A stretch of 64,000 nt of DNA from an uncultured Magnetospirillum sp. (GCF_903853455.1 NZ_CAINTR010000003.1:1-64000); one strand, 5' to 3'; positions 32,961 through 41,898 are shown, counted from the first letter of the stretch. The notes: a model not told the origin generated them from the sequence alone. Numbers and translations are program-made.

Positions 32961-33969
32961 GGTTGTGTCCCCCGTGCCGGTCGTCGTGAAGGTCGTCGTC
33001 GTCGTGATGATCCTTGGACCCGTGCCATGCCGCCGCCACCAGACCGGCCAGCGCCACGCCCGGCAGGATCAGCCCGCCGTACAAGGTGTGCTGCAAGGTC
33101 TCGGAATCGGCGGCATAGGCCCGCTCGGGCAGGCCGACCGGCAGGGCCAGCTTGTCGAACGGCACGCCCGACAGATAGCGCACCTGGGTGCCGCCGGCGT
33201 CCTTCTGGCCGTAGACGTGGTCCACGTATTCGGCGGCGGCCCGTTCGTGGGTGTCGCCGGAATCCGGGGTGCGCCGGGGGAACAGGTTGGGCTCGCCCGC
33301 CTTCATGGCCTTGCGGCGGTCGATTTCCGCCGAAAGCTGCGGGTAGGTGCCGAAGATGGTGGCGCCGGTGGGGCATTGCTGGGCGCAGGCCGGGATCTTG
33401 CCGTCGACCAGCAGATGCTTGCACATCTGGCACTTGGCGATCTGGGGCGTCGGCGTGTCGTACTGGAACTGCGGCACCCCGAACGGGCAGGCGGCGACGC
33501 AGTAGCGGCAGCCGATGCAGGCGTCCTTGTTGTAGCCGACCACGCCGGTCTTGGCGTCCTTGGTCATGGCCGAGACCGGGCAGGCCGACACGCAGCTGGG
33601 ATCGACGCAGTGCAGGCACTGGCGCTTGATGTGGGCAAAGCCGTTCTCGGCCTTGTCCTTATGCTCCATGGTGCCGTTCTGGTAGATCTTGATGACGGTG
33701 TAGGTCTTGCCCGATAGCTCCAGCGGCGTGTCCCACAGCTTCTCGCCGACATTGTCCTCGGGCGGGAGGTTGTTGGCGGTCTTGCAGCCGGACATGCAGG
33801 CCTTGCAGCCGATGCACAGCGTCGAGTCGTAGAGCATCCCGAGAGCGTTGTCGGGAAGCGCCTTGTTGTCGCGCGCCTCGGCGGGGCTGGGGGCCAGGGT
33901 GGCGCAAGCGGCTGCCGCCGCCGTGCCACCCGCCGCCGCGCGCAGGAAGTTGCGTCTGGTGATGGTCAT
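32953..33969 (-). CDS. hybA: HybA, periplasmic 4x[4Fe-4S] ferredoxin-like subunit
   Basis: 338 residues with a Tat signal (TRRNFLRAAAGG) and four Cys clusters: CIGCKACMSGC, CLHCVDPSCVSAC, CIGCRYCVAAC and CQMCKHLL...CAQQC. A C-terminal hydrophobic helix (GLILPGVALAGLVAAAW) is followed by a short His/Asp tail (HDDDDLHDDRHGGHNHG). It carries electrons from HybO to HybB. The charged His/Asp tail is not part of the core family and may bind metal. The gene is 6 nt from hybO. Confidence 0.94.
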   Translation of the reverse strand: MTITRRNFLRAAAGGTAAAAACATLAPSPAEARDNKALPDNALGMLYDSTLCIGCKACMSGCKTANNLPPEDNVGEKLWDTPLELSGKTYTVIKIYQNGTMEHKDKAENGFAHIKRQCLHCVDPSCVSACPVSAMTKDAKTGVVGYNKDACIGCRYCVAACPFGVPQFQYDTPTPQIAKCQMCKHLLVDGKIPACAQQCPTGATIFGTYPQLSAEIDRRKAMKAGEPNLFPRRTPDSGDTHERAAAEYVDHVYGQKDAGGTQVRYLSGVPFDKLALPVGLPERAYAADSETLQHTLYGGLILPGVALAGLVAAAWHGSKDHHDDDDLHDDRHGGHNHG

Positions 33970-33975
33970 GACGAC

Positions 33976-35106
33976 TTACCCCTGCTTGCCGGAATCCGGA
34001 CCGTTCTCGCTCTTGCCGAGATTGCCGACCAGCTTGGCGCCGGCACCGATGGCCAGGCCGCCGACCACGGCCACGGTGGCGATGGCGCCGATGGACGCGC
34101 CCGCGCCCTGTTCCTCGACCACGCGCGGATAGCTCACGGGCGGACGCTGGGCCTGGAGATCGGCCAGGGCGTGGATGGGCTTCTCGAAGCCGATATGCTT
34201 CTCGGAGCAGCCGATGCAGGGATGGCCGGTGCCCACCGGCCACGAGCCGGTTCCCACGTCGTTGAACAGGATGGAGGGGCAGTTGGCGTAGGTCTCGGGA
34301 CCCTTGCAGCCCAGCTTGTACAGGCAGTAGCCCTTGCGGTGGCCTTCGTCGCCGAATTCCAGGGCGAAGCGGCCGGCGTCGAAATGGGCGCGGCGTTCGC
34401 AGTTTTCGTGGATCAGGCGGGAATAGGCGAACTTCGGACGGCCCTTGTCGTCGATGGCGGGCAGGGCGCCGAAGGTCAGGAAGTGCACCACGGTGGACAG
34501 GAAGTTGTAGGGGTTGGGCGGGCAGCCGGGGATGGTGACCACCGGCTTGGGCGCCAGGATCTCCGGCACGCCGGTGGAGCCGGTCGGATTGGGCGGGGTC
34601 GACGGCATGCCGCCCCACGAGGCGCAGGAGCCGATGGCGATCACCGCCGCGGCGCCCTCGGCGCATTCCTTGACCAGCTGGAGGGCGGTCTTGCCGCCGA
34701 CCTTGCAGTAGATGCCGTTGTCCTTGACCGGGATGGCGCCCTCGACCACCAGGACGTACTTGCCCCAGTTCTTCTTCATGGCGGCTTCGCGGGCGGCCTC
34801 GACCTGATGGCCGGCGGCGGCGAACAGGGTCTCGTGATAATCCAGCGAGATGATCTCCAGGATCAGCTTCTCGATGGTGGGGTGTTCCGCCCGAAGCATG
34901 GACTCGGTACAGCCGGTGCACTCCTGGAAGTGCAGCCAAATCACGCTGGGGCGCTCCTTGGCGGTGATGGCCGTGGCGATCTCGGCTTCCGCCCCCTTGG
35001 GCAGGCCCATGGTCGCGGCCATGGCGGCGCAGAACTTGAGGAAGTCGCGACGCTCGATATTGAAGCGGTTCGCGATCTCGCGGGAAATTTCGGTGTCGTC
35101 GTACAT
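33976..35106 (-). CDS. hybO: [NiFe]-hydrogenase small subunit
   Basis: 376 residues from the ATG at 35106. This start places the Tat motif ERRDFLKF at residues 18-25, as in HybO-type precursors, and has a GGTGGGGGA Shine-Dalgarno. Longer in-frame starts would run through the leader. The proximal cluster site is ECTGCTES, GSCASWGG and GCPPNP supply further ligands, and C-terminal CysHis motifs (HENCERR, YKLGCKGP, HPCIGCSE) bind the medial and distal clusters. A C-terminal hydrophobic helix (ASIGAIATVAVVGGLAIGAG) anchors it. First gene of the locus, behind the sigma-54 promoter. Confidence 0.96.
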   Translation of the reverse strand: MYDDTEISREIANRFNIERRDFLKFCAAMAATMGLPKGAEAEIATAITAKERPSVIWLHFQECTGCTESMLRAEHPTIEKLILEIISLDYHETLFAAAGHQVEAAREAAMKKNWGKYVLVVEGAIPVKDNGIYCKVGGKTALQLVKECAEGAAAVIAIGSCASWGGMPSTPPNPTGSTGVPEILAPKPVVTIPGCPPNPYNFLSTVVHFLTFGALPAIDDKGRPKFAYSRLIHENCERRAHFDAGRFALEFGDEGHRKGYCLYKLGCKGPETYANCPSILFNDVGTGSWPVGTGHPCIGCSEKHIGFEKPIHALADLQAQRPPVSYPRVVEEQGAGASIGAIATVAVVGGLAIGAGAKLVGNLGKSENGPDSGKQG

Positions 35107-35246
35107 TGTCCCCCACCTTGTCTGGCGCATCGGGCTGGCGAAGTCCCGGAAGGCCGAAAGAGCGCGACGCGCAGGGTCTTGCCCCGGTCGGTCCGCTCCC
35201 ATCGTCTCCCCCCGGAATCCGTGGTCTCGGTTGTGCGATGCAGTTA

Positions 35247-35263
35247 CCGCAAAGGCCGTGCCA
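35247..35263 (-). promoter_or_regulatory. Sigma-54 promoter of the hydrogenase operon
   Basis: The minus strand from 35263 reads TGGCACGGCCTTTGCGG, which is TGGCACG-N4-TTGC, the full -24/-12 consensus except the last A/T. Transcription would start near 35237, about 130 nt before the hybO ATG. Uptake-hydrogenase operons in several proteobacteria are sigma-54-dependent and activated by NtrC-family HoxA/HupR or NifA. No such activator gene is in the window. Confidence 0.78.
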
Positions 35264-35635
35264 GCCAAATCGGGTAGGGGCGAGGGAGTGGGGGCATACC
35301 ACCAATGCCGCAGACGCAAGGCTCTGACGGGCGGTCTTTTAATGCATCCAAACAGCATGGCGAGGACGTTGTGGAAAGTAAGTTTCCATCGCTGCAAGAT
35401 ATCTATCCTGTAAGCGGAGCTGAAGATCCATCTTTCTCATGGATATCAAGGGTCTCGATATCGGGCATGGCGTCCTGCTTGTCAGGCCCGCTCATGGGCA
35501 GCCACTCCGCGCCGCACGGCCCGGGCATGAGCCGGCGGGGGCAAAACTCCATCACGCGGCGTGAGCGCCTCAGACCCACAACCCCATAGGGAATGGGGAT
35601 TGATCCTTGACGGGGCGGATCGACACAGATTAGTG

Positions 35636-35649
35636 TTAATTAACATCAA
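35636..35649 (+). promoter_or_regulatory. FNR/Anr-like site upstream of sulfonate-type ABC operon
   Basis: TTAATTAACATCAA matches TTGAT-N4-ATCAA at 9 of 10 specified bases. It lies 37 nt before the ATG of the binding-protein gene, in a short AT-rich block, so it overlaps or abuts the promoter. It suggests oxygen-responsive control of the downstream operon. Resemblance only. Confidence 0.45.
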
Positions 35650-35685
35650 TCAACACCAATATTTTGTCATTAAGGAGGGTGCTCG

Positions 35686-36675
35686 ATGTCGTTTGCCAAG
35701 CTGTGGGGTCGTGCCTTTCGTGCCGCTCTGGCCGTCGCGGCCGGGCTGAGCCTGACCGGAAACGCCCATGCCGCCGACAAGGTGGACGAGATCCGGATCG
35801 ACTACGCCTATTACAATCCGGTCAGCCTGGTGCTGAAGGACAAGGGCTGGCTGGAGCAGGACCTGGCCAAGGACGGCATCAAGGTCCGCTGGGTCCTGTC
35901 GCTGGGCTCCAACAAGGCGCTGGAATTCCTCAACGCCAAGAGCCTGGACTTCGGCTCGTCGGCCGGTGCCGCCGCCCTGCTGGCCCGCATCAACGGCAAT
36001 CCGGTGAAGTCGGTCTATGTCTATTCCAAGCCGGAATGGACGGCGTTGGTCACCCAGGGCGGCTCGCCCATCCAGAAGGTCGCCGATCTCAAGGGCAAGC
36101 GCATCGCCGCCACCCGTGGCACCGATCCCCACATCTTCCTGATCCGCACCCTGGCCGAGAACAATCTGACCGAGAAGGACGTCAAGATCGTCCTGCTCCA
36201 GCATCAGGACGGGCGTCTGGCGCTGGCCAAGGGCGACGTGGACGCCTGGGCCGGTCTCGATCCGCTGATGGCCCAGGCCGAGCTGGACGACGGCGCCCGC
36301 ATCTTCTACCGCAACGCCGAGATCAACACCTGGGGCGTGCTCAACACCCGCGAGGACTTCATCGCCGACCATCCCGACCTGGTGTTGAAGGTGTTGGCGG
36401 CCTACGAGAAGGCCCGCGCCTTCGCCATCAATAATCCGGCCGAGTTGAAGAAGACCATCGGCGAGCAGGCCAAGCTGACCGAGGCCGTCGCCGCCCGCCA
36501 GCTCGAGCGCACCGACCTGTCCACCGCCGCCATCGGCGAGCGTCAGAAGACGACCATCGCGGGGGCCGGCATCGCCCTGCAGCAGGCCGGGGTGATCCCC
36601 GCCGACGTGGATGTTCCCTCCGTCGCCGCATCCCTGGTAGACTCCAGCTTCGTCACCAAGCTGGGCGTCAAATGA
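35686..36675 (+). CDS. Sulfonate/nitrate-type periplasmic binding protein (SsuA-like)
   Basis: 329 residues with a cleavable signal (cut near NAHA-AD, about residue 28), then the NMT1/SsuA fold: EIRIDYAYYNPVSLVLKDKG, LSLGSNKALEFLNAKSLDFG, DLKGKRIAATRGTDPHIFLI and WAGLDPLMAQAELDDGARI. AAGGAGGG precedes the ATG. It starts a six-gene operon with permease and ATPase. The family binds alkanesulfonates, taurine, nitrate or related small acids; the ligand here is not determined, but the downstream sulfur enzyme favours an organosulfur compound. Confidence 0.85.
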   Translation: MSFAKLWGRAFRAALAVAAGLSLTGNAHAADKVDEIRIDYAYYNPVSLVLKDKGWLEQDLAKDGIKVRWVLSLGSNKALEFLNAKSLDFGSSAGAAALLARINGNPVKSVYVYSKPEWTALVTQGGSPIQKVADLKGKRIAATRGTDPHIFLIRTLAENNLTEKDVKIVLLQHQDGRLALAKGDVDAWAGLDPLMAQAELDDGARIFYRNAEINTWGVLNTREDFIADHPDLVLKVLAAYEKARAFAINNPAELKKTIGEQAKLTEAVAARQLERTDLSTAAIGERQKTTIAGAGIALQQAGVIPADVDVPSVAASLVDSSFVTKLGVK

Positions 36676-36685
36676 GGGTCTGACC

Positions 36686-37510
36686 TTGTCTTCCGTGAAT
36701 ACCGTCGCCGCCTCCTCCCCGGAGGCGGCGCTTCCGTCTCGTGGCTTCAGCGCCAAATGGTTGATCGGCTTCATCCTGCCGGTGGGCCTCGCCCTCGCCT
36801 GGGAAGTGGTGGTGGCGCTGAAATGGGCCGACGGCCGCCTGCTGCCGACCCCGTCGCGGGTGATCGGCACCCTGGTCGGGCTGGCCCGCACCGGCGAACT
36901 GGGCGGCCATGTTCTCGCCACCTTGCAGCGGGTGGCCATGGGTTTCAGCCTCGGGGTGGCGGCCGGCACCGTGCTGGGCGCGGTCAGCGGCTACTGGACC
37001 CTGGCCCGGCGGCTGGTCGATCCCATGTTGCAGGCGTTGCGCAACATTCCCTCCATCGCCTGGGTGCCCATGTTCATCCTGTGGTTCGGCATCTTCGAGA
37101 CCTCCAAGGTGATCTTGATCGCGGTGGGCGTGTTCTTTCCCATCTATCTCAGCCTGTCGGGCGCCATCCTGGGGGTGGACCGCAAGCTGGTGGAGGTGGG
37201 GCGCATCTTCCGCTTCAGCCACCGCGAGATGATCACCCGCATCCTGCTGCCGGCGACCTTGCCCACCTATGTCATATCGCTGCGCTCCGGCCTGGGGCTG
37301 GGCTGGATGTTCGTGGTGGCGGCCGAGTTCATGGGCGCCGAGGAGGGGTTGGGCTTCCTGTTGGTGGACGGCCAGCAGACCGGGCGGCCGGCGGTGATCC
37401 TGGCCTCCATCACCGCCTTCGCCATTCTCGGCAAGCTGACCGACTGGCTGCTGGCCTCGGTGTCGGCGCGCTTCCTGACCTGGCAAGATTCCTTCCGGCC
37501 GGCGGAGTAG
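36686..37510 (+). CDS. ABC transporter permease (SsuC/TauC-like)
   Basis: 274 residues from a TTG at 36686 with GAGGG seven bases upstream. It has about six helices and the inner-membrane EAA-type loop (VDRKLVEVGRIFRFSHREMI) followed by LLPATLPTYVISLRSGLGLGWMFVVAAEF, typical of sulfonate/taurine importers. Gene order SsuA-SsuC-SsuB-like with 10- and 5-nt gaps. Confidence 0.88.
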   Translation: MSSVNTVAASSPEAALPSRGFSAKWLIGFILPVGLALAWEVVVALKWADGRLLPTPSRVIGTLVGLARTGELGGHVLATLQRVAMGFSLGVAAGTVLGAVSGYWTLARRLVDPMLQALRNIPSIAWVPMFILWFGIFETSKVILIAVGVFFPIYLSLSGAILGVDRKLVEVGRIFRFSHREMITRILLPATLPTYVISLRSGLGLGWMFVVAAEFMGAEEGLGFLLVDGQQTGRPAVILASITAFAILGKLTDWLLASVSARFLTWQDSFRPAE

Positions 37511-37515
37511 CGGCC

Positions 37516-38286
37516 ATGCTCAGCATTTCCAACGTGGACAAGCGTTATCCCAACGGCCTGCTGGCCCTGGCCGGGCTGGATCTGGCGGTGGCCGAGGGCG
37601 AGATCCTGGCTATCGTCGGCGGCTCGGGCTGCGGCAAGAGTACGCTGCTGCGGCTGATCTCCGGGCTGGACACCCCCACCGCCGGCACGGTCGGCCTGGA
37701 CGGCACCCCGGTGCGCGAGCCGCGTCCGGAAATCGGGCTGGTGTTCCAGGAGCCCCGGCTGATGCCGTGGCTGACCATCGACCAGAACGTCGCCTTCGGC
37801 ATCCGCCACCTGCCGGCCGAGGAGCAGAAGGCCCGCGTCTCCGAGACCCTGGCCCGCGTCGGCCTGGCCTCCCATCTGGGCCACTGGCCGCGCGAGCTGT
37901 CGGGCGGTCAGGCCCAGCGCGTCGCCCTGGCCCGCGCCCTGGTGGGGCGGCCCAAGGTGCTGCTGCTGGACGAGCCGTTCTCCGCCCTGGACGCGCTGAC
38001 CCGCGGCGACCTCCAGGACCATCTGCTGGACCTGTGGGCCTATGACCGCCCCACCATGATCCTGGTCACCCACGACATCGAGGAGGCCCTGGTCCTGGCC
38101 GACCGTATCGTGGTGATGCAGCCCAATCCCGGCCGGGTGCGGGTGGAGGTGACGCCGCCGCTGGCCCGGCCGCGTGATCGCCTCGATCCCGAGTTCCTGC
38201 AGTGGAAATACAAGCTGCTGGGCGAGTTGGATCACGCCAGCCGTCCGCCGACAGGCGACGAAACCTTCCCCGCCGGAGCGATCTGA
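37516..38286 (+). CDS. ABC transporter ATPase (SsuB/TauB-like)
   Basis: 256 residues with Walker A GGSGCGKST, a Q-loop in LVFQEPRLMPWLT, signature LSGGQAQRVALARAL, Walker B VLLLDEPFSALDA and the H-loop VTHDIEEAL. The 'FQEPRLMPW' form is typical of the nitrate/sulfonate/taurine import ATPases. It is the energy unit for the two genes upstream, and ends 5 nt before the acyl-CoA synthetase. Confidence 0.92.
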   Translation: MLSISNVDKRYPNGLLALAGLDLAVAEGEILAIVGGSGCGKSTLLRLISGLDTPTAGTVGLDGTPVREPRPEIGLVFQEPRLMPWLTIDQNVAFGIRHLPAEEQKARVSETLARVGLASHLGHWPRELSGGQAQRVALARALVGRPKVLLLDEPFSALDALTRGDLQDHLLDLWAYDRPTMILVTHDIEEALVLADRIVVMQPNPGRVRVEVTPPLARPRDRLDPEFLQWKYKLLGELDHASRPPTGDETFPAGAI

Positions 38287-38291
38287 CCGCC

Positions 38292-40250
38292 ATGTCCGAC
38301 ATCTACCCCGTTCCTCCCGACTTCGCCGCCCGCGCTCATGTGGACGCGGCGGCCTATGACCGGCTTTACCGGCAATCGCTGGACGACAACGACGGCTTCT
38401 GGCGCGAGCAGGCGGCGGCCCTCGACTGGATCCGGCCGTTCACCCAGGTCAGCGACACCAAGTTCGATCCGGCGGATCTGCGCATCCGCTGGTTCGCCGA
38501 CGGCACGCTGAACGCCTCGGTCAACTGCGTCGATCGCCATTTGCCGGCCAAGGCGGATAAGCCCGCCATCCTGTGGCAGGGCGACGGCGAGGGCGAGAGC
38601 GAGAGCCGCAGCGTCACCTGGGGCGAGCTGGCCGACAAGGTCAACCGGCTGGCCAATGTGCTGAAGGGCCTGGGGGTGGCCAAGGGCGACGTGGTCACCA
38701 TCTACCTGCCGGTCATCCCCGAGGTGATGGTGGCGATGATGGCCTGCGTCCGCCTGGGGGCGGTGCATTCGGTGGTGTTCTCCGGCTTTTCCGCCGAGGC
38801 GCTGGCCAACCGCATCGAGGATGCCGGGGCCAAGGTGCTGATCACCGCCGACGAGGGCCATCGCGGCGGACGGGTGGTGCCGTTGAAGCACAACGCCGAC
38901 GCCGCCGTCGCCGCTCAGCCTTCCATCCGCCATGTGGTGGTGGTGCGGCGCTCGGGGGCTTCGGTGCCGTTCACCCCCGGTCGCGACCTGTGGTACGACG
39001 AGGCGGTGGCGGCGGCCGAACCCTGGTGCCCGCCGGTGGAGGTGGGGGCCGAGGACCCCCTGTTCATCCTCTACACCTCGGGCTCCACCGGCAAGCCCAA
39101 GGGGCTGGTGCACACCACCGGCGGCTATCTGGTCCATGCCGGCACCTCATGGCGGGTGATCTTCGACTGGCACGAGGGCGAGGTGTTCTGGTGCACCGCC
39201 GATGTGGGCTGGGTCACCGCCCACACCTACAAGATCTACGGGCCGCTGTTGAACGGCGCCACCAGCGTCATGTTCGAGGGCGTGCCCACCTGGCCGGATT
39301 CGTCGCGCTGGTGGTCGATCATCGAGCGTTACCGGGTCAACATCTTCTATACCGCCCCCACCGCGCTGCGCTCGCTGATGCGCGAGGGCGAGGCCCCGGT
39401 CCAGCGCCACGACCTGTCCAGCCTGCGGGTGCTGGGCTCGGTGGGCGAGCCGATCAATCCCGAGGCCTGGCGCTGGTATCACAGCGTGATCGGCGGCGGC
39501 CGCTGCCCCATCGTCGACACCTATTGGCAGACCGAGACCGGCGCCGTGCTGCTGGTTCCCATTCCCGGCGCCGTCGCCAACAAACCCGGCATGGCCGCCA
39601 AACCCTATTTCGGCATCCGGCCGGTGGTGGTGGACGCGGCGGGGACGCGCCTCGACGGAGTGGCCGAGGGCAACATGTGCTTCGAGGGCTCGTGGCCGGG
39701 TCAGGCGCGCACCATCCTGCACGACCACGAGCGGTTCGTGCTGACCTATTTCGCCCCCTATCCCGGCCTGTTCTTCACCGGCGACGGTGGGAGACGCGAC
39801 GAGGACGGCTATTTCCGCATCACCGGCCGGGTCGATGACGTCATCAATGTTTCCGGCCATCGGCTGGGCACGGTGGAGCTGGAAAGCGCCATCTCGTCCC
39901 ATCCGGCGGTGGCGGAATCGGCGGTGGTGGGCTTTCCCCACGACCTCAAGGGCCAAGGCGTGTTCGCCTATGTCACCCTCAAGGAAAACATCGACGAATC
40001 CGAGGCGCTGCGCCGCGAGATCGTCGATTGGGTGCGAGCCCGCATCGGCGCCATCGCCAGCCTCGACGTCGTCCAGTGGGCGCCGTCGCTGCCCAAGAAC
40101 CGCGCCGGCAAGATCCTGCGCCGCATCCTGGCCAAGGTCGCGGCCAACGACTTCGAGAATTTCGGCGACACCTCCACCGTTGCCGATCCCGCCATCGTCG
40201 GCGACATTGTTCTTCGCCGCAAACAAACGCTTGAAAGGGAATCCTCATGA
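38292..40250 (+). CDS. Acetyl-CoA synthetase-like acyl-CoA ligase
   Basis: 652 residues, the normal Acs length. The ATP/AMP motif is YTSGSTGKPKG, and the acyl-pocket motif DTYWQTETG keeps the Trp that limits Acs to acetate-sized acids. The C-terminal PKNRAGKILRR includes the Lys that is regulated by acetylation in this family. The substrate is probably a short carboxylate; its place after a sulfonate-type importer and before an OsmC protein and a sulfur-amino-acid enzyme suggests activation of a short acid derived from the imported compound rather than housekeeping acetate use (inference). The stop overlaps the OsmC start by 4 nt. Confidence 0.88.
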   Translation: MSDIYPVPPDFAARAHVDAAAYDRLYRQSLDDNDGFWREQAAALDWIRPFTQVSDTKFDPADLRIRWFADGTLNASVNCVDRHLPAKADKPAILWQGDGEGESESRSVTWGELADKVNRLANVLKGLGVAKGDVVTIYLPVIPEVMVAMMACVRLGAVHSVVFSGFSAEALANRIEDAGAKVLITADEGHRGGRVVPLKHNADAAVAAQPSIRHVVVVRRSGASVPFTPGRDLWYDEAVAAAEPWCPPVEVGAEDPLFILYTSGSTGKPKGLVHTTGGYLVHAGTSWRVIFDWHEGEVFWCTADVGWVTAHTYKIYGPLLNGATSVMFEGVPTWPDSSRWWSIIERYRVNIFYTAPTALRSLMREGEAPVQRHDLSSLRVLGSVGEPINPEAWRWYHSVIGGGRCPIVDTYWQTETGAVLLVPIPGAVANKPGMAAKPYFGIRPVVVDAAGTRLDGVAEGNMCFEGSWPGQARTILHDHERFVLTYFAPYPGLFFTGDGGRRDEDGYFRITGRVDDVINVSGHRLGTVELESAISSHPAVAESAVVGFPHDLKGQGVFAYVTLKENIDESEALRREIVDWVRARIGAIASLDVVQWAPSLPKNRAGKILRRILAKVAANDFENFGDTSTVADPAIVGDIVLRRKQTLERESS

Positions 40251-40759
40251 ACGCCGATGAATTGCGCGCCGTCCAGGCGCCGTTGAAGGACAGCTACAAG
40301 ACCGCCCCCGAGGTTGCCCTGATCACCCTCAAATCCAAGGGCGAGCTGGATTCCGACGACGTGGTCTGTCGGGTCGAGACCGGCCGCGCCCTGGTGGAAG
40401 CCGGGCTGCATCCCGCCACCGGCGGCACCGGCGCCTTCGCCTGTTCCGGCAACATGCTGCTGGACGCCCTGGTCGCCTGCGCCGGCGTCACCCTGAAGGC
40501 GGTGGCCACCGCCATCGATTTCGACCTCAAGGGCGGCAGCGTCCTGGCCGAGGGCGACCTGGACTTTCGCGGCACCCTGGGGGTGGCCAAGGACGCGCCG
40601 GTGGGGTTTGGCGAGATTCGCCTGACCTTCGCCCTCGAGACTTCCGAACCGCAGGAGCGCATCGACCAGTTGACTAAGCTGACCGAGCGTTATTGCGTGG
40701 TGTTCCAGACCCTGGCCAAGCCGCCGGTCCTGGCCCTGACGGTCAAGACCCATGGCTGA
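40247..40759 (+). CDS. OsmC-family protein
   Basis: 170 residues of the OsmC/Ohr fold. The two redox Cys appear in LVACAGVTLKAVA and near ERYCVVFQTLAKPP, spaced as in YhfA-type OsmC proteins rather than in Ohr. Members reduce organic hydroperoxides or handle other reactive thiol substrates; the function of this branch is not settled. It overlaps the ligase by 4 nt and the PLP enzyme by 8 nt, so it belongs to the same transcript. Confidence 0.82.
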   Translation: MNADELRAVQAPLKDSYKTAPEVALITLKSKGELDSDDVVCRVETGRALVEAGLHPATGGTGAFACSGNMLLDALVACAGVTLKAVATAIDFDLKGGSVLAEGDLDFRGTLGVAKDAPVGFGEIRLTFALETSEPQERIDQLTKLTERYCVVFQTLAKPPVLALTVKTHG

Positions 40760-41894
40760 CCATGACCTCCGCCCGGAAACGCTGGCGGCCCATGCCCTGG
40801 GCGGCATCGACGGGGCGACGGGGGCGATCATTCCCCCCATCCACCCCTCGACCACCTATGAGCGCGACGCCGACCTGGGCTATGGGCGGGGGCGCTGCTA
40901 TTCGCGGGCCGACAACCCCACCTATGACGCCGCCGCCGACACCCTGACCGCCCTGGAGGGCGGCGCCCAGACGCTGCTGTTCGCCTCGGGCATGGCGGCG
41001 GCGACGGCGGTGTTCCAGGCGCTGGAGCCCGGCGACCATGTGGTGGTGTCCAAGGTGATGTATTGGGCGCTGCGGGCCTGGCTGCGCGGCTTCGCCACCC
41101 GCTGGGGGCTGGAGGTCGAGGCGGTGGACACGTCTTGCCTCGACGCGGTCCGCTCGGCCCTGCGGCCCGGCCGCACCCGGCTGGTCTGGGTCGAAAGCCC
41201 GGCCAATCCGCTGTGGGTGATCAGCGACATCGCCGCCCTGGCCGAACTGGCCCATGGCGCCGGGGCCAAGCTGGCGGTGGATTCCACCATCGCTTCCCCG
41301 GTGCTGACCCGGCCGCTGGCGCTGGGTGCCGACATCGTCATGCACTCCGCCACCAAATACCTCAACGGCCATTCCGACGTGGTGGCCGGCACTCTGACCA
41401 CCGCCGCCCGGGACGAGTTCTGGGCGCGGATCAAGGCGGTGCAGGTTCAGATCGGCGGCGTGCTGGGGCCGTTCGAGGCCTGGCTGTTGCAGCGGGGCCT
41501 GCGCACCCTGTTCGCCCGCGTGCGCTGGCAATGCGCCTCGGCGCAGGATCTCGCCCAGCGTCTGTCGGAGCATACCGGGGTGGCCGAGGTGCTGTATCCC
41601 GGCCTGCCGGGCTTCGCCGGCCATGAGGTCGCACGGCGGCAGATGAGCGGCGGCTTCGGCGGCATGCTGTCCATCCGGGTCGCGGGCGGCGAGGCCGCCG
41701 CCATCGCGGTGGCGGCGGCGACCGGTGTGTGGAAGCGCGCCACCTCGCTGGGCGGCGTCGAGAGTCTGGTCGAGCACCGCGCCAGCATGGAAGGCGCCGA
41801 GTCGCCGGTGCCGGGCGACCTGCTGCGCCTGTCGGTGGGACTGGAAGCGGTCGAGGACCTTTTCGCCGACCTGGATCAGGCTTTGCGGCGATAG
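40752..41894 (+). CDS. Cys/Met-metabolism PLP enzyme (cystathionine synthase/lyase family)
   Basis: 380 residues of PLP fold type I. The PLP lysine is in MHSATKYLNGHSD, with upstream YSRADNPTYDAAADTLTALEGG and FASGMAAATAVF, and C-terminal TSLGGVESLVEHRASM and LLRLSVGLEAVEDL. The family includes cystathionine gamma-synthase, gamma-lyase and beta-lyase and O-acetylhomoserine sulfhydrylase; sequence alone does not decide. As the last gene of the ABC-ligase-OsmC operon it may cleave or form a C-S bond in the imported substrate's pathway. Confidence 0.85.
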   Translation: MADHDLRPETLAAHALGGIDGATGAIIPPIHPSTTYERDADLGYGRGRCYSRADNPTYDAAADTLTALEGGAQTLLFASGMAAATAVFQALEPGDHVVVSKVMYWALRAWLRGFATRWGLEVEAVDTSCLDAVRSALRPGRTRLVWVESPANPLWVISDIAALAELAHGAGAKLAVDSTIASPVLTRPLALGADIVMHSATKYLNGHSDVVAGTLTTAARDEFWARIKAVQVQIGGVLGPFEAWLLQRGLRTLFARVRWQCASAQDLAQRLSEHTGVAEVLYPGLPGFAGHEVARRQMSGGFGGMLSIRVAGGEAAAIAVAAATGVWKRATSLGGVESLVEHRASMEGAESPVPGDLLRLSVGLEAVEDLFADLDQALRR

Positions 41895-41898
41895 ACGC

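Larger units (their letters stand above)
35107..35685. other. Divergent regulatory region, hydrogenase operon / sulfonate-type operon
   Basis: This 579-bp gap has no convincing gene. On the hyb side it holds a sigma-54 -24/-12 element (35247-35263). On the other side an AT-rich block (35630-35665) contains an FNR-like palindrome just before a strong AAGGAGGG ribosome site. The middle (about 35330-35580) has no signal I can name but is long enough to carry activator sites for a sigma-54 system. Confidence 0.6.

Noticed and set aside
35107-35397. An N-terminal extension of the hydrogenase small subunit through the leader region.
   Set aside because: It would run through the sigma-54 promoter and push the Tat motif more than 100 residues from the N-terminus.
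35107-35685. Small frames in the divergent hydrogenase/sulfonate-type regulatory region.
   Set aside because: None has a ribosome site together with a plausible protein sequence; the region carries promoter elements instead.
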